A DNA stretch of 64,000 nt from Nectonema munidae (Eukaryota > Nematomorpha > Nectonematoida > Nectonematidae), in the NCBI GenBank assembly GCA_030549495.1, contig JAUIRK010001034.1, forward strand, positions 682,001 to 746,000, written 5' to 3'. Under the pieces are notes generated by a model, which saw nothing but the letters and a program-made list of their open reading frames with translations, was not told where the DNA came from and did not search any database. Made by a program: the position numbers and the translations under genes. Positions 11,028 through 22,900 of the stretch are shown in pieces (position 1 is the stretch's first letter; the number at the start of each line of letters is the position of its first letter).

Positions 11028-11595
11028 AAAAATGTCGCTAAAAACGAAAGCGAACTTTTCTAACATTTACAAAGATATAAATGTTAGAAGTCATTAAACA
11101 TCTATTTTTGAGGTAATTAATCGTTTTTAGTAATTAATTTTTTGAGTTCAAATGAAATACAGATCAAAGAATGTTTTATATGCAAAGTCTAATTTATCGC
11201 AGATTAATGTAATGTAATGTAATTGATTATAGTGAATAAAATTATGTGGCTTGTCCCACGTATTCTTCCTTTTGAGGTTTTGGATGATATGCCTCAAGAT
11301 TACGAGGAGTCATTTCCTGTCCCCAAGCTCTTGAAATTTTGTAAAATGTAGAAACATTTGAAAGATTAGTTTATCAAAATTGAAAATTAATTCAAATTTT
11401 CTTAAATGTTTTATACTCGAATAATAACTTACTAATTAATTAACTAACTAACATAAGTTAACATAACTAATGCAATAACGTTATATAAAAAATATCATTT
11501 GGACATTACGATGTCGTCCTGTGTGCGTGTGTGTAATAATTTTATTTTAGTTAGTGCATCCTACATTTTTCTACATGACTTTTTAGAGGAGATGT
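11028..11595. other. Intergenic with TAATG microsatellite
   Basis: Nearly four TAATG units lie at 11205-11223. They may be the tail of another LINE. Directly after it a 35-codon plus frame (from 11244, MWLVPRILPFEVLDD...) ends at a TAG. It resembles no domain I can name. Confidence 0.35.
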
Positions 11596-11745
11596 TCATT
11601 AGAGTGACAAATCAAAAGAGTGACATCATTTGTCACTCTTAAAATAGCGACAAATCAAAAGAGTTTTTTTATGTGGTAGGTAAGTAAAACTTTTGAATTT
11701 TTGTATATTTTGTCACTCTTTTGACATGTCACTCTTTTGATAATA
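11596..11745. mobile_element. Small inverted-repeat element (MITE-like)
   Basis: The 16-base word ATCAAAAGAGTGACAT and variants of GAGTGACA appear twice at the left (11598-11625) and, inverted, at 11630-11640 and twice at the right (about 11705-11742). The left end folds on itself as AGAGTGACAAAT...ATTTGTCACTCT. The core is about 60 bp and AT-rich. No protein. Confidence 0.5.
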
Positions 11746-12059
11746 ACCCCTTTTTAGTTCTATTTTGTCTTTTACAACTCTATTTTCTTGTTTTTCAATT
11801 CTATTTTGTCTTTTTCATATCTAATTTGTTTTTTATAAAATATATGATAGAACTGCAAAAGGACAAAATATATCTAAAAATGGTATATATACAATAAATA
11901 ATGAATATACTATTTTTGCATAGATAAATATAAAAATAAGCGTTTATAATAATAAATTAAAAAGTTTAAAAAAAATTACAAATAGCTTCATCCATTTTGC
12001 TGAGAAAAGTGCAAGTGCGTTTAACATAAGTACGAAGGCTAACAAATAAAAAGTAAGAA

Positions 12060-13080
12060 GTGGCAGCAAAAACAAAAGATTTATTTGGAATAACACATCC
12101 ACCAAAATTCATACTTAAGCTCCACGATTATCCTCCACCGATGCAAGATATTGTAGTAAGCGAAAAATCTGTATTTAAGCAACGAAACTCCCTTGATGGT
12201 GACAAATCTCAAGGCATTGACAATTTACACCCAATCCCTCCCATCCTACCCTCCATCATAAGTCTCAAACTTTGACATTACCTATAACAAAGCTTTTTAA
12301 CGTATCTTTAAAAGAAGAAGAAGCCATACCCAAAACCTGGAAAATAGCGTTATTTGTGCCTATATATAAAAGCTCAGACTGGGAACTTCCTTAGAACTAC
12401 AGGCTAATTAGTTTAACTCGCGTTGTCTCAGAAGATCTTGAATCCATGATTCCTGACAACATTCTCTTTTACTTGGAAGATAAAAATTTGATTAACATCA
12501 ATCAACATGGATTTTTGTGAAAAAACGACAGTAACTCAATTATTCGAGTTTCAGAAAGATGTTAGTAATCTCAGTCAAAATAATGATATACAGATGATGT
12601 TTTATACTTCGACTTTCGAAAAGTATTTGACAAGGTTCCACTCAATTATACTTACTTAGTAAATTAAAAGCATGTGACATTAACTTTGGTTATTAGTTTC
12701 TTGACTAATGGCACACAGATGGTCACCATGAATGGCCACGTATCCAATTCAAGTAAGATTCTTAAAGAATTAGACTATAATAAAAGATTACATATTTTGT
12801 GCCTACCACTTCTGTCTTACAGATTTAAAAGGAATGACATAATTGCAGTATACAACATCACAAATGAAAACATTCACATTAATCATGATGTTTTACCTTT
12901 CACGAAGAATTCAAAGAATTCGCCAAAATAAATTTATAAAAAATAGACATAAGCAACGCTTTTGTAAAGATTTCTTTTCACACAGAATTATCAATAACAG
13001 CAACAGCCTCTCTGGTTATGTTGTAAATTTCCGTTCAATGAGCACCTTCAAGCAACGCCTTGACTTTTTCTAGAAAGATA
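12060..13080 (+). mobile_element. LINE ORF2 remnant (CR1/Jockey group-like), plus strand
   Basis: In order on the plus strand and in changing frames: SQGIDNLHPIPPI (12215), PKTWKIALFVPIYKSSDW (about 12325), a degenerate NYRLISLTRVVSEDLES (12390-12440), NQHGF (about 12500), DFRKVFDKVPL (reverse transcriptase block A, about 12610), CLPLLSYRFKRNDIIAVYNI (12800-12865) and FFSHRIINNSNSLSGYVVNF with FKQRLDFF (12970-13073). These are LINE reverse transcriptase blocks through the C-terminal domain. Several stops and frameshifts and a missing palm block show it is dead. It is related to, but not the same copy type as, the LINE at 4.2-7.4 kb. Confidence 0.8.
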
Positions 13081-13109
13081 AGATGTATGCTCTTCCTAGC
13101 TTAGTATCC

Positions 13110-13205
13110 ATTATTGGAGTTTCATAAAGATGTTACGAATCCATCTGAAAATAATGATACAGATGATGTTTTATACTTTAACCTTCGAAAAGCATTTGAA
13201 AAGTT
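13110..13205 (+). repeat. Second partial copy of the same LINE segment
   Basis: The stretch matches 12537-12630: both have GAGTTTCA-AAAGATGTTA, AATAATGATA and GATGATGTTTTATACTT followed by the CTTCGAAAAG that encodes the FRKAF block. It is either an internal duplication or a second insertion cut short on both sides. Confidence 0.65.
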
Positions 13206-14679
13206 TTTCATTTGAAGAAAGTATCTTCCTATTTTTAATTCTTTTTTCCATTTTTTTCTTCTTCCATTAGTATCACTTACACCGTCATCTAGCAATTTCG
13301 ACAAGTTAATTTTATCCCAGGCAATTTAGCCTTTTTTTGCTTAATAAATTAGGTTATGTTAAGTTAATTTATGTTAAAATTATCCCATATATTCTTATTT
13401 CATTTTTTTCATTGTTATGTCGGGTAATCAGAGGATTCGATCGGTAAAAGTTAGAAGAAAATATTCTTTGTATAACTTTGGCTTCATTGAGGCACAAGTG
13501 AAGCATTTAATCAAAGTGAAATTTGTACATAAAATGCAATGTTCAGTTGCAATCTGCATACATATTAGACGAAATCATACTAAGTTCTCAAATTAACGTA
13601 ATCTATTTATATCAAATATAAGTTAGGTTGTTAGCATTTTACCGAATTTTTCATTACCGCTAATTAATTATCGAATCAAATTTATTATTATCAGTTTCAT
13701 TATTTTTTTAAATTGAAAATAAAACTTCATTTTATCAATCTTTAATTTTAAGTATCATATGTTAAAATTAGCTTCTATTTATTTTATATAAAATTTAATA
13801 TTAATCCAAAAAATTTATTTAAGAAAAAGGAGATTTTAAAAAGCAAAAAACAGCTAAAGTTTGGGGGATAATCGAAACTTATCAATCCAACAACATTCAT
13901 CAATCTACTCAAAGAATATCTTTCATTTAGTTTTTTTTTATCTTTAGCTATAGTTGTGCTTTTTGATTATCAAGTTCCTTCAAAATAAAAGTTATTGAAT
14001 TCCTTCTTTTATTATATAAACAGATTAAGCTGTTTAGTACCAATTTGAAAAGGGTAAAAAATATTAACTATAAGTTTTCTAAAACTTTCCATTCATTCTC
14101 CAAATTTTTTTTAAAAATGTCATGAAGTTTTAAAGACGTAGGAAGTAAGGTTTTCAAATTGATAAATTTTGAAATTGTGTTGTTCTATCTGCTTTTGTAT
14201 CTAGAAGAAGATTTAGTTGCTCGTTTTTTATATTGTGATGTATATTTTCTTTCAAATAATTGTTAAGCGTAATTTCGAAAAATTTGGCTTATTTTTCTAA
14301 CTTTTTCAATTATTTTTCCAAATTTTTCTAAATTTAGGTTTGCTTAGGTGAATAGAGAATGGTGTTTTTGCACATTTTTTTTTCTAATTACCCGCAAAAG
14401 GTGTTAGGTAAAGATAAAGGTAACGGTAAAGTAAAGTAAAGTAAAAAGAACTTTTACTGGTAAAAAATTACCGGTTTCAAACCACAGTTCTATACTATTT
14501 ATATGTAAAATACATATTTTTTTATAAAAAATTTATCCCAAAAGTTTGAGAAATGGAAAAAAAATTTCTTTGCATTTAATTCTTTTTATATACCTTTTTC
14601 AAGTTCATTACTAAAATATTATTTGAATATAATGAAGAGATTGAGTCAAAAAGGGATAGCTATTTAGCTTTACTCATCC
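13206..14679. other. Intergenic, no gene seen
   Basis: AT-rich with a few simple runs, including GTAAAGTAAAGTAAA near 14430. Nothing recognisable on either strand. Confidence 0.5.
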
Positions 14680-15100
14680 ATCCGCTAAAGAGAGATGAGA
14701 GGAAGCGAAAAGAAAGGAGAAGATGCAAATATTTTGTGTCAAAAGGACAAAGTTGTGCTTTGGCATTGAGTCCTCCTTTCTCTCTCTCTCTTTCTCTTTC
14801 TCATTAGAGACTTTGCCTGCATTCAGCTTTGCTTCGTATCAAGGCGCGTGCGTATACTTCTGCTCTGAGGCAGAGAAGATTGCAGACTCACTTACTCAAC
14901 TTTCCAAGCATACACACTTCGCTCGCTCTTTCTGTGCAGTGGTGACGCTCGAGTAAGCATTCTTCTTTTACTCCTTACGAGATGCGGACCCTCTCTTAGT
15001 TTGCGATCCCCAATTTCTAGGCGCTTTTCGGACCCGTTAACGACCAGAGGCGACTATAGTCGACTTTATAAAAAGTATAAATTCTTTTTAATTCAAATCA
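14680..15100 (+). promoter_or_regulatory. GC-richer island with TATA box, candidate promoter/5' leader
   Basis: A 400-bp patch of balanced composition with a TC-rich tract (about 14775-14800), several CpG words (AAGGCGCGTGCG, ACGCTCGAG, AGGCGCTTTTCGG) and, at its right end, TATAAAAAG at 15067-15075 after GACTATAGTCGACTT. It lies 4.7 kb upstream of the first coding exon of the DUOXA gene on the same strand, so it could be its promoter or a leader exon. Two short open frames in it (14723-14956, 15001-15204) show no known domain. Transcript data would be needed to link it to the gene. Confidence 0.25.
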
Positions 15101-17435
15101 TATGCTTTACATTAGATAGCGTCTTATTACTCTGGTCATTTAACAGGTCAATACGGGGTGGACAAATAATTTCCTCATGGACTTTAAAGTATCCAAAATG
15201 CTAACATTCGAAATTTGACATCTCTACCTCCCAAACTATAATGATATGTTAGTGCTTCTTTTCTCTTAATTATTTAAAAGCTTATATATATATTGATATG
15301 CTGTGCTGTCAAAAATGTTCTTTTTTTGAAGTTAGTGAGCTGATTAAAAATCATATTTCTTCGTAGAATTTATTAAATCCATATTTAAAAGTCAGAAATT
15401 TGAGAATTGACCAAATCTTTATTTTCATCTAAACATAAAGAAAATTTAGAATGAGGGGGGAGGGGTGGCTTATTACTAGTAATCGGTACATCACTAGTAA
15501 ATAAATCTAGATTTTAGGTATACATTTTGTGATTAAATAAAGAAATGTTAGATAGCTTAATTGCTTTCATGATGCTTATTTATCGAAGAAGCATTCTATT
15601 TATAATTGCTTTTTAATTTTGATTTTCTAGTCAACTCAACAAAAGAACCAACTGTCCACAAAGATAAGTTTCCGCAGTTCCTTTAAATGCTTTACTAATA
15701 GACGTTTGTCTAAATAGTAAATATGCCATGCTTAATTCTGAGATGGAAACTCAGGTAGAGATCAAGAGGCGTCTCTGTGTGGCTGAAGATTAAATTACTT
15801 TCTGAGCTTTGTCGATAGGCTTGTTCTTTAATCGGTTGTCTTTAGCGCAAGTTTCAAAATCCAAGCATTTCACTTCTTTGTTTTCCTCCAATATGGCATG
15901 TGACTCCGCTAATGCAACAACCACAACTCTAAAACAAAGTAGGGATTAACGCGTGCGAGGATCAAAGTTTACTTATTTAGGTAAAAGATGGTTGATGTAT
16001 GGGATAATTTCAGAGTTTAATAAAATATAAATATGCAAAATTATTTACCCATTCGAATGATTAAGTAACAGAATATTATTCCTTTGTATGCCCAAAACAT
16101 CTAAACAAAAACATTTGCAAAATATCAGTACATCTACCAATAAACATTTTTTTGTAATTTCAAAATTTGAAATTTTGACAGTGAAGTAAAAATCAATAAA
16201 AGGGATTCAGTTTAGGCCAACAAACTTAACATTGTGAAAGCCAACTTTTTTATACCTAAAAAAGAATTGAGTTTTATGCGACCCCAACACAAAAATTTAA
16301 GAAAGAAAAAAATAAATCCATTTTAAAATTATTGCTATAAAAAGATGCAAAACTTTATTTCACTCTAAAAATAAACTTCACAAAAATTTATTAAATTTAA
16401 CATAAATGTTCAAAAATATTTAATATCTGAAAACCTCGTGTCTTGAAAATAGTTTTTTTAACTAAAAATGATTTTGAAAAGGTTGTAGATTATAACAGCA
16501 TTTTTAAATTATGCATTCAATGACAACTGTTATTCCAAAAAGTTAACTTTAATGAAAAAAGTGTCAAGACTTCAAAATTCTTTTTGCAAACAAATGTGAA
16601 ATTATTTTGAAGTAAATAAGTTTCATTATTTAAAGTTTTTCATTGCACTCCTCTATTCATCCCAACACTTCTTAATTAATTTTGTTTCATATATTCTTAC
16701 ATAATTACAAATTAGATAGTGTAAAAAATGTAAAATGCTTTGGAGTTAGGTTTATCCCCTATTCCTATTTGAAAGTATAATATAAGTGAATGAAAATCTG
16801 AAACATTTTGTGAAGTGTTGGATAAAGCGGGGTACCCCAAGACCCCGGAAACCCTAGGTTAGACAAGATTATTCAGCCAAACGTAACCAAAGCCCTTAGA
16901 ATACCCGAAAATGTGCATGTTACAGCGTTTTATTTCAAAAGAATAGCAGGTACAAACTTTGCAAAAAATATAAAAAAAAAAGTTAACAACTTAAAATGAG
17001 ATTTAGTATAAAAATATATTGCATTTTAAAATAGAATATGTGCTTAGCCCAAATGACATGGACAGCTATTCTAGATTAATTTTCGCACACTTTGCAGGAA
17101 TAATAAAACATAAAATATCTAAATAATTTTCAAAAATTATTAATCAAAAATATATAAAATAAAAACCCATTTTTTCCATTCTTTCAACAGAACAAAAATA
17201 AGTTAAACCAAAGAATTTAAATTCTCTCCAGGTAAATTTTTTTTCTTCATTCTCGATTCTCAATTCCAAGAAATATGTAAAGTTCAAAAAAAATTTTCTT
17301 TGTTGTGTTATCCAATCACACCAAACTATATAAACTTAAAAAATTGCCTTTAAAAAAGTTGCGTGTGTACTAGTAGGGTAATAAAACCTTTTTTTGTCTG
17401 AAAAAAGTGCAAAAATTTTAATTTATCCAACATTT
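15101..17435. other. Intergenic, no gene seen
   Basis: AT-rich. Two patches are less AT-rich, 15640-15960 and 16810-16870 (the latter contains the palindrome GGGGTACCCC). Neither has an open frame or a recognisable motif. Confidence 0.45.
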
Positions 17436-17612
17436 TTAATCAAAATTATTTTTTAAGACAAAATTTAAATCAAGATATTTGTCGGTTTTGCCATTTTTCT
17501 TTAAGTCTTGCTTTCGTTTTGTTGGCGTTTCTACAACAACATTTGTCCGTGGTATGTCAACAACTGAAGTATCTTTCACCCAGTGATTTTTGAAGCATTT
17601 TTCAAGTGTTAT
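17436..17612 (-). other. Possible short exon or ORF fragment, unknown
   Basis: On the minus strand, after an AG at the end of GAGTAG, 58 codons are open and look protein-like: FKNHWVKDTSVVDIP, then VVVETPTKRKQDLKKNG and KTDKYLDLNFVL before a stop at 17436-17438. Codon usage and composition are higher in GC than the flanks. No family is recognised; a transposon-derived or host exon are both possible. Confidence 0.2.
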
Positions 17613-17971
17613 CTACTCTAATTTGAAAGTAATTTTGGACGTAAATTAAAATTTTTCAAGGATTTGGATTTTTAAGCAGACTTGACCAGTTTCTCCTCTG
17701 AAATCTTTATTAGATATTTTAGAGGAACACAAGCTAGATGGATTGCATTTATTGTATTAGAGGCCAATACGATTTACGCGCAATTTGTGGCATGTAAGTT
17801 GGTAAAAATTGATGAACATAGTGCACACCTCTTATTCCTTTATTGTAGGATTTGGCTAGATGTGGATGAGTAATTTTGATTTCCATTTTTCTTCAGTGTG
17901 CTTTTCGAATTTCAGTAAAGTGTAACATGGGTACTCTCTTTGTATATCTTGTCATTTTTATGCATTCTCTA

Positions 17972-18300
17972 CTTCTTCTTCTTCTTCTTCTTCTTCATCA
18001 TCTTATCCCCTAAATGGGGGACGATGGCTTGATCCTGTTTCTCCATAGGTTCCTGTCCTCCCTATAGAGTTTTGGATCATTGCAAAGTAAATTGGAGCAG
18101 AGTTTTTACAAGCCGGATGCCCTTCCTGATGCCAACCAGTGTTTGTATTCAGGACTGGAAACCTTTAGCCTTTGTACAACCAAGTACTTAACCCACAAGG
18201 CAGTGCTAATTTGGAATCAGAGTTATTTTCTCCTAGAACAACTGCTGTCCAAAGCTAACGAGCTTGATCCACCCGGAGCTACACGAGGTTAAAGCGCCTG
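17972..18300 (+). repeat. Dispersed repeat with GCCGGATGCCCTTCCTGATG core
   Basis: Begins with a (CTT)n tract (17972-17997), then ATCATCTTATCCCC, and contains CCGGATGCCCTTCCTGATGC followed by CAACCAG near 18115-18145. The same kind of core downstream of a TTC/ATC-rich start is familiar from abundant interspersed repeats in other animals, including fish and cephalopods. Higher GC than the neighbourhood, no convincing protein. Exact ends are uncertain. Confidence 0.5.
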
Positions 18301-19766
18301 TTGCTCGCTTTTGCCTCAAGATCATTTAGTTTTAAACAACCCCGCCGCGTGAAGGCAGATCAGGAGATTTACTGTTCAGAGGCTTTAAGAGACGCATGTG
18401 CCATATGAGGTATTTTATAGGAAAATGAGTGCTCATTTTCATTTTCCACCTCGGCATAAACAGTCATTAAGAATCCCTACTGAAATACATATATTCATAA
18501 AAACTTCTTCTTACTCTTACACATTTTTACTTGAAAAATCATGGGTATTTGCATGTTCCATGTTCTTTTATAACACCTATTGCTCGTACATTTTTATTTA
18601 GAGGATCTTTTATCCAAATGAAAAAAGAAAAAAAGTTATTGAAGTAAAACTGATGTTTAGTTGGATCAGGACAACTGAAAATAACTTTTTAACAACAAGT
18701 GTTTTTCCTTCATAAATTTTCACTTTATATCGGTAAACCCAGTTGAGTTGAGCTTGTCAAAACTCAAGATTCTTTGGATCAAATGCATGCAACTACGACG
18801 CTGAAAATAGGCCATCATCCACTCATCAAGGCTCAGGCCTTCGTGGGTAGACCCAAATTTCTTGACTACAAGAATTATAGGATTGTTATTAAACGAATAA
18901 ATAATACTTTGATATAAATAAATATACGCAAACTTTTTAGGTATACCTTGGAAGTTTTTTATCTTTTCAAATGAAGTTTGCTATCCAAATCTTATATCCA
19001 CCTGTTCCTCCTATCATAGCATTGGGAGCCACTTTGCCTAAATCAATCTTGCAATGGCTATACCTATGTTTTTGGGATTTAAGTCTTTCAATCAAAAGTT
19101 TTTTGTGTCAGACGTGTATCAATACAAATAAATAGGAATGTTTGTGTCGAGAATGTGAAAAAATGTATATGTAAATGTGTGTATGTAAGATTGCACTTAA
19201 ACGAACCCTGACCCTAACCCTAACACCAACTCTAATAATAAAATAACACTACTGCTAATTCCACAATAATCGTAACTTCCAAAGTTTTAGACATTAACCA
19301 GCAACGACCAGAATAATCACACGTTTTGAGCCCAATCCAATATATCAATGATTTAAATTTTAATGTATGATATGCTATTAAAGAAAAATAAATAAGCTTT
19401 ACAATAGGGAGTATTTTCCTTCTTTTCAAAACACGTATCAGAAATTCTGAATTACATAATCATAGATTAAGGTAAAGAACCAAACTATTTTCGACATGAC
19501 ATATTTTTTTATATATATTTGTTTATCCTCACTTAATTGCATTTTCTTTAACTGTTTCATCATCGGATTATATTATATCATTTAACCCGATTTGTTTTGT
19601 AAATCTTTCATATATACGCTGATCGGATGAATGACTTTTTCGGTCTCCTTCTATCTTAGGTCGTTATTTGTTTGCTTTGCAAAATTAGAAGACGAGCAAC
19701 GCCAATTTTAGAGCATGCTTGAAATGTCAAGACTTTGTATACTAATGAAATGTTTTAACGTTTTAG
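18301..19766. other. Region upstream of the DUOXA coding start
   Basis: No gene is visible. A short CCTGACCCTAACCCTAACACC run near 19206 looks telomere-like but is too short to mean anything. A patch at 18780-18860 is less AT-rich. The stretch may be intron or leader of the DUOXA gene. Confidence 0.4.
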
Positions 19767-19951
19767 GCCATCTGTAAAAAGAGAAGATTGTGATGTTCCA
19801 TTTATTTCGGGAATATGGTTTGCCGAGTTTTCATGGGGTTCAGCCAGAATTTCTGCATCTCTCAAATATGACGAATATTCAGTGGTTGGGATTCTTTTCA
19901 ATCATCTTTATTACATTTTTTGTGTTCTTGGTTGGAATCAGAACTACAAAA
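19767..19951 (+). CDS. DUOXA: DUOXA exon with start codon
   Basis: Acceptor TTTTAG at 19761-19766, ATG at 19793, donor AAAA|GTAAGA after 19951, phase 0. It encodes 53 residues, with WLGFFSIIFITFFVFLVGIR as the first membrane segment. The bases 19767-19792 are untranslated, and the acceptor implies at least one upstream non-coding exon. Confidence 0.85.
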
Positions 19952-22900
19952 GTAAGATAGTAATTTATCTTTTTTACTAATTGGATGCTAATTTTTTAAA
20001 TATTATACAAATTTAATTAGTAAATGTAAATTTTCACTCAGAATAAATTCACAATTTATTATTCAATTTATGCAAATTTTGTACATTAGTTATTGAATTT
20101 AAAATCATTTTTCTAATTTTTAACATAATTTTAAAAAGAATTATACAAAATGCTTAGAAAAAAGACACATTAATGATTGATGTTAATTTTGCACAGGTAG
20201 GTATGGAATTTAGTCAAAAAGTACATTTAATGCAGAAATCATGACTTAAAGTTACATATTTAGTTGCAACAAATTAAATAAATTATGAGTCCTTATATTA
20301 TAGAATTATATTTGACTTTATGGATTTATATAAGTCGATATCAATCACCTTTATCGATATAAGTCAATTTATAAAATGAATATTGATCAATTATGTGCGT
20401 TTCGCATCAAAAATTTCACGAACTTTCACATTAATATCTTTACTATTTTCACGCTAAAACATGAAAATACTAAAAATAAAAAGATTGATCTAAAATGTTA
20501 TAATGTATGTATGTTAGTTTATGCTATCTTTGAAAATAAACAGAAACATGATGAAAGTCATATACAAAGGTTGCTTTTATTCTGAATCAACTATTACTAA
20601 TGCGTTTTCATTTTTTTCAGTGCTTCTACACATTCCTATATGGAACAGCCACCTTGTTAATTGGACTCTTCATAATACGTAATCAATTATGCACTTATCT
20701 CTTCTATGGTTTAGGGGCATTTCATCTCACCAGAAATAGAGAGAGGCAATATCTGTAAGCTTTAAAAATGCCAAAAAATGCGTTCTTTACCACGATTACC
20801 CTTCTTATATAATCTTATCACATTGGCTAAAAGAGGAAGCATTGTAAATAGCTTAATAAAATTTCTGCATTTTCAATGCTTGGCTGTGAACAAGTGAGAT
20901 GATGTACACCAGGTCGCCAAATTAATAGTTAGTAAAAAAACTTTTATACCCTCATTTTAGGAACGCCACTCCTTTGAGATCTCTTTTGCTTAATTTCATC
21001 AGAAATATGTTCGCTTATTGTGTTTATTATTATTTTTATACTTTTGTTATTATTTGTAAGTAATAACAAAACGCCTTAATTTCATCAGAAATATGTTCAC
21101 TTATTGTGTTTATTATTATTTTTATACTTTTGTTATTATTTGTAAGTAATTTGGCAGTAGTAGTAAAAGAGCGGATGCATAGAGAACGAAAATTGACAAA
21201 ACGTAGCAACACGAGCATCTAACTGAAGATGTGGGAATTATTTTTTGAATTGTTACTTATTTTTTTTCCATTTGTGTGAGCTAATTTATGCACCAACTAT
21301 TTTTCATGGTTGTGAATGTGCTTTGCTAAAAGCTCATGAACGAGAAATACCACTATTGCTATCACCATTTTACTTTAAAATCTTCAAAAACTTAAATATA
21401 TAGCAAACAAAATATTGTAAATATGCTTGAGTATATATGCCAAACAAGTAACAATATTTTTAGTTAAAAAAATATATATTTATAAATTATTAAATCCTTA
21501 TTATTGCATAATTACTAGAGATGTTATTCGCTGAAAATTAGTCGATTATTAAGTGATGAAAAAGCCCGTCTATTTCACCTTAACCGGACCGTAATTATCG
21601 GGTTAGTTCAACACGCAAAACTCTTATCAAATCAAAATGAGTACTTAATACAAGGTATTGTGCAATCATATCATGCTTTTTTAAAAACGGACTTGCATAT
21701 ACTCATCCGGGTGTTCTGGTAGCTCTAATAAAATTGCGTTAGTTTTTTTTCGTTTTTTTCACGAACTATTTTCGTATGTTATGTGTATATCTATGAACTC
21801 AAAATTTGTTCTAAATTAAACGGCTAACGGTCAATAATTCATTATTATTTATCCTAGTTAGCGAGTTGGATTCTGGATTAGTAAATTTAAAGTTCTTTTA
21901 ACAATACTAAGGGAAAGCGAACACTACTATAGTTAATTTACGAGTGCTGGCTGCATTTGTTAAATGCATACATTTTCCCATTGTTACATTAAAATTTGTT
22001 TTCATTTTTGGAAGAGTGCTGGATCAGGGAAACTTTTCAAGCTCTCAATTCATTTTCTGTGATATGTATTCTCTTTTGCTGCTTTTTTTGAATAGTTTGC
22101 AACTATGGAATTGGCTGGAGCGTTTCGTCTCTTGAAGCAAACGTGTCGTACAAGGTCTCACAAGCGCTCCACGTCCAAGCGCGTCTTGGAGTCTACGTCG
22201 GCCTGCGAGGAGTGAACGTGACGTTGAAAGGTCAGCAAAAACGCATCCTTAACATTGCATGCATCCTACTTGCTTCGCACAATATTTTTGCTGAGTGATA
22301 ACTTGAATTCTTGGGTTAGGTTAGACACTTTTTGGGAGGAAATTGGCCTCTAAAATAATAATAAAGCAAAATTGTTTTTATCATCACCATTTTTGACAAT
22401 TCACCCTCTTTTAAAATCAAAGATTGAAAATTAAAAAAACTAAAAGATGCCTGAACTAAAATTACGATTTTAAATCCATTGGAAACGAAAAATTGTAAAC
22501 CTACCACTATCAACTCAACCCTATTACATATGTTAATTCTTATCATTAGCTAAAAATGAAAGGAATCAAAGGTAACATTCCCGGTGCAAATTAACAAAAT
22601 TTCTTTCCATTATGCATTATAAATCGAAAACGCCATTATCTCAACTCCCTAAAATGACATATTTAAATAGCACCATGGAGCATAAGCCAAACATGGACCT
22701 ATAAAACCAATGAAGGAGAGAGAAATAGAGATTAAAATAAATATGAAAATAATGAAAAATTTATTCAAAAAATTTAAGTTAAAATTTATATTTTGAATAA
22801 TTTGAAAGTTATCAGCGATATTATGAGCATGTGTTACACCACAACTTTGAAATAATTAGAGAGCTTCGGAATAGCTTGGAATTCTATCTTATTGTATAGG

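Noticed and set aside
19206-19232. CCCTAA-like run resembling telomeric repeat
   Set aside because: Only two to three imperfect units in a unique context; chance or a trivial microsatellite, not an interstitial telomere.
22316-22546. 76-residue minus frame in DUOXA intron 3
   Set aside because: Lies entirely in the non-autonomous MULE-like element, is not kept open in the second copy at 3.5 kb by eye, and has no domain.
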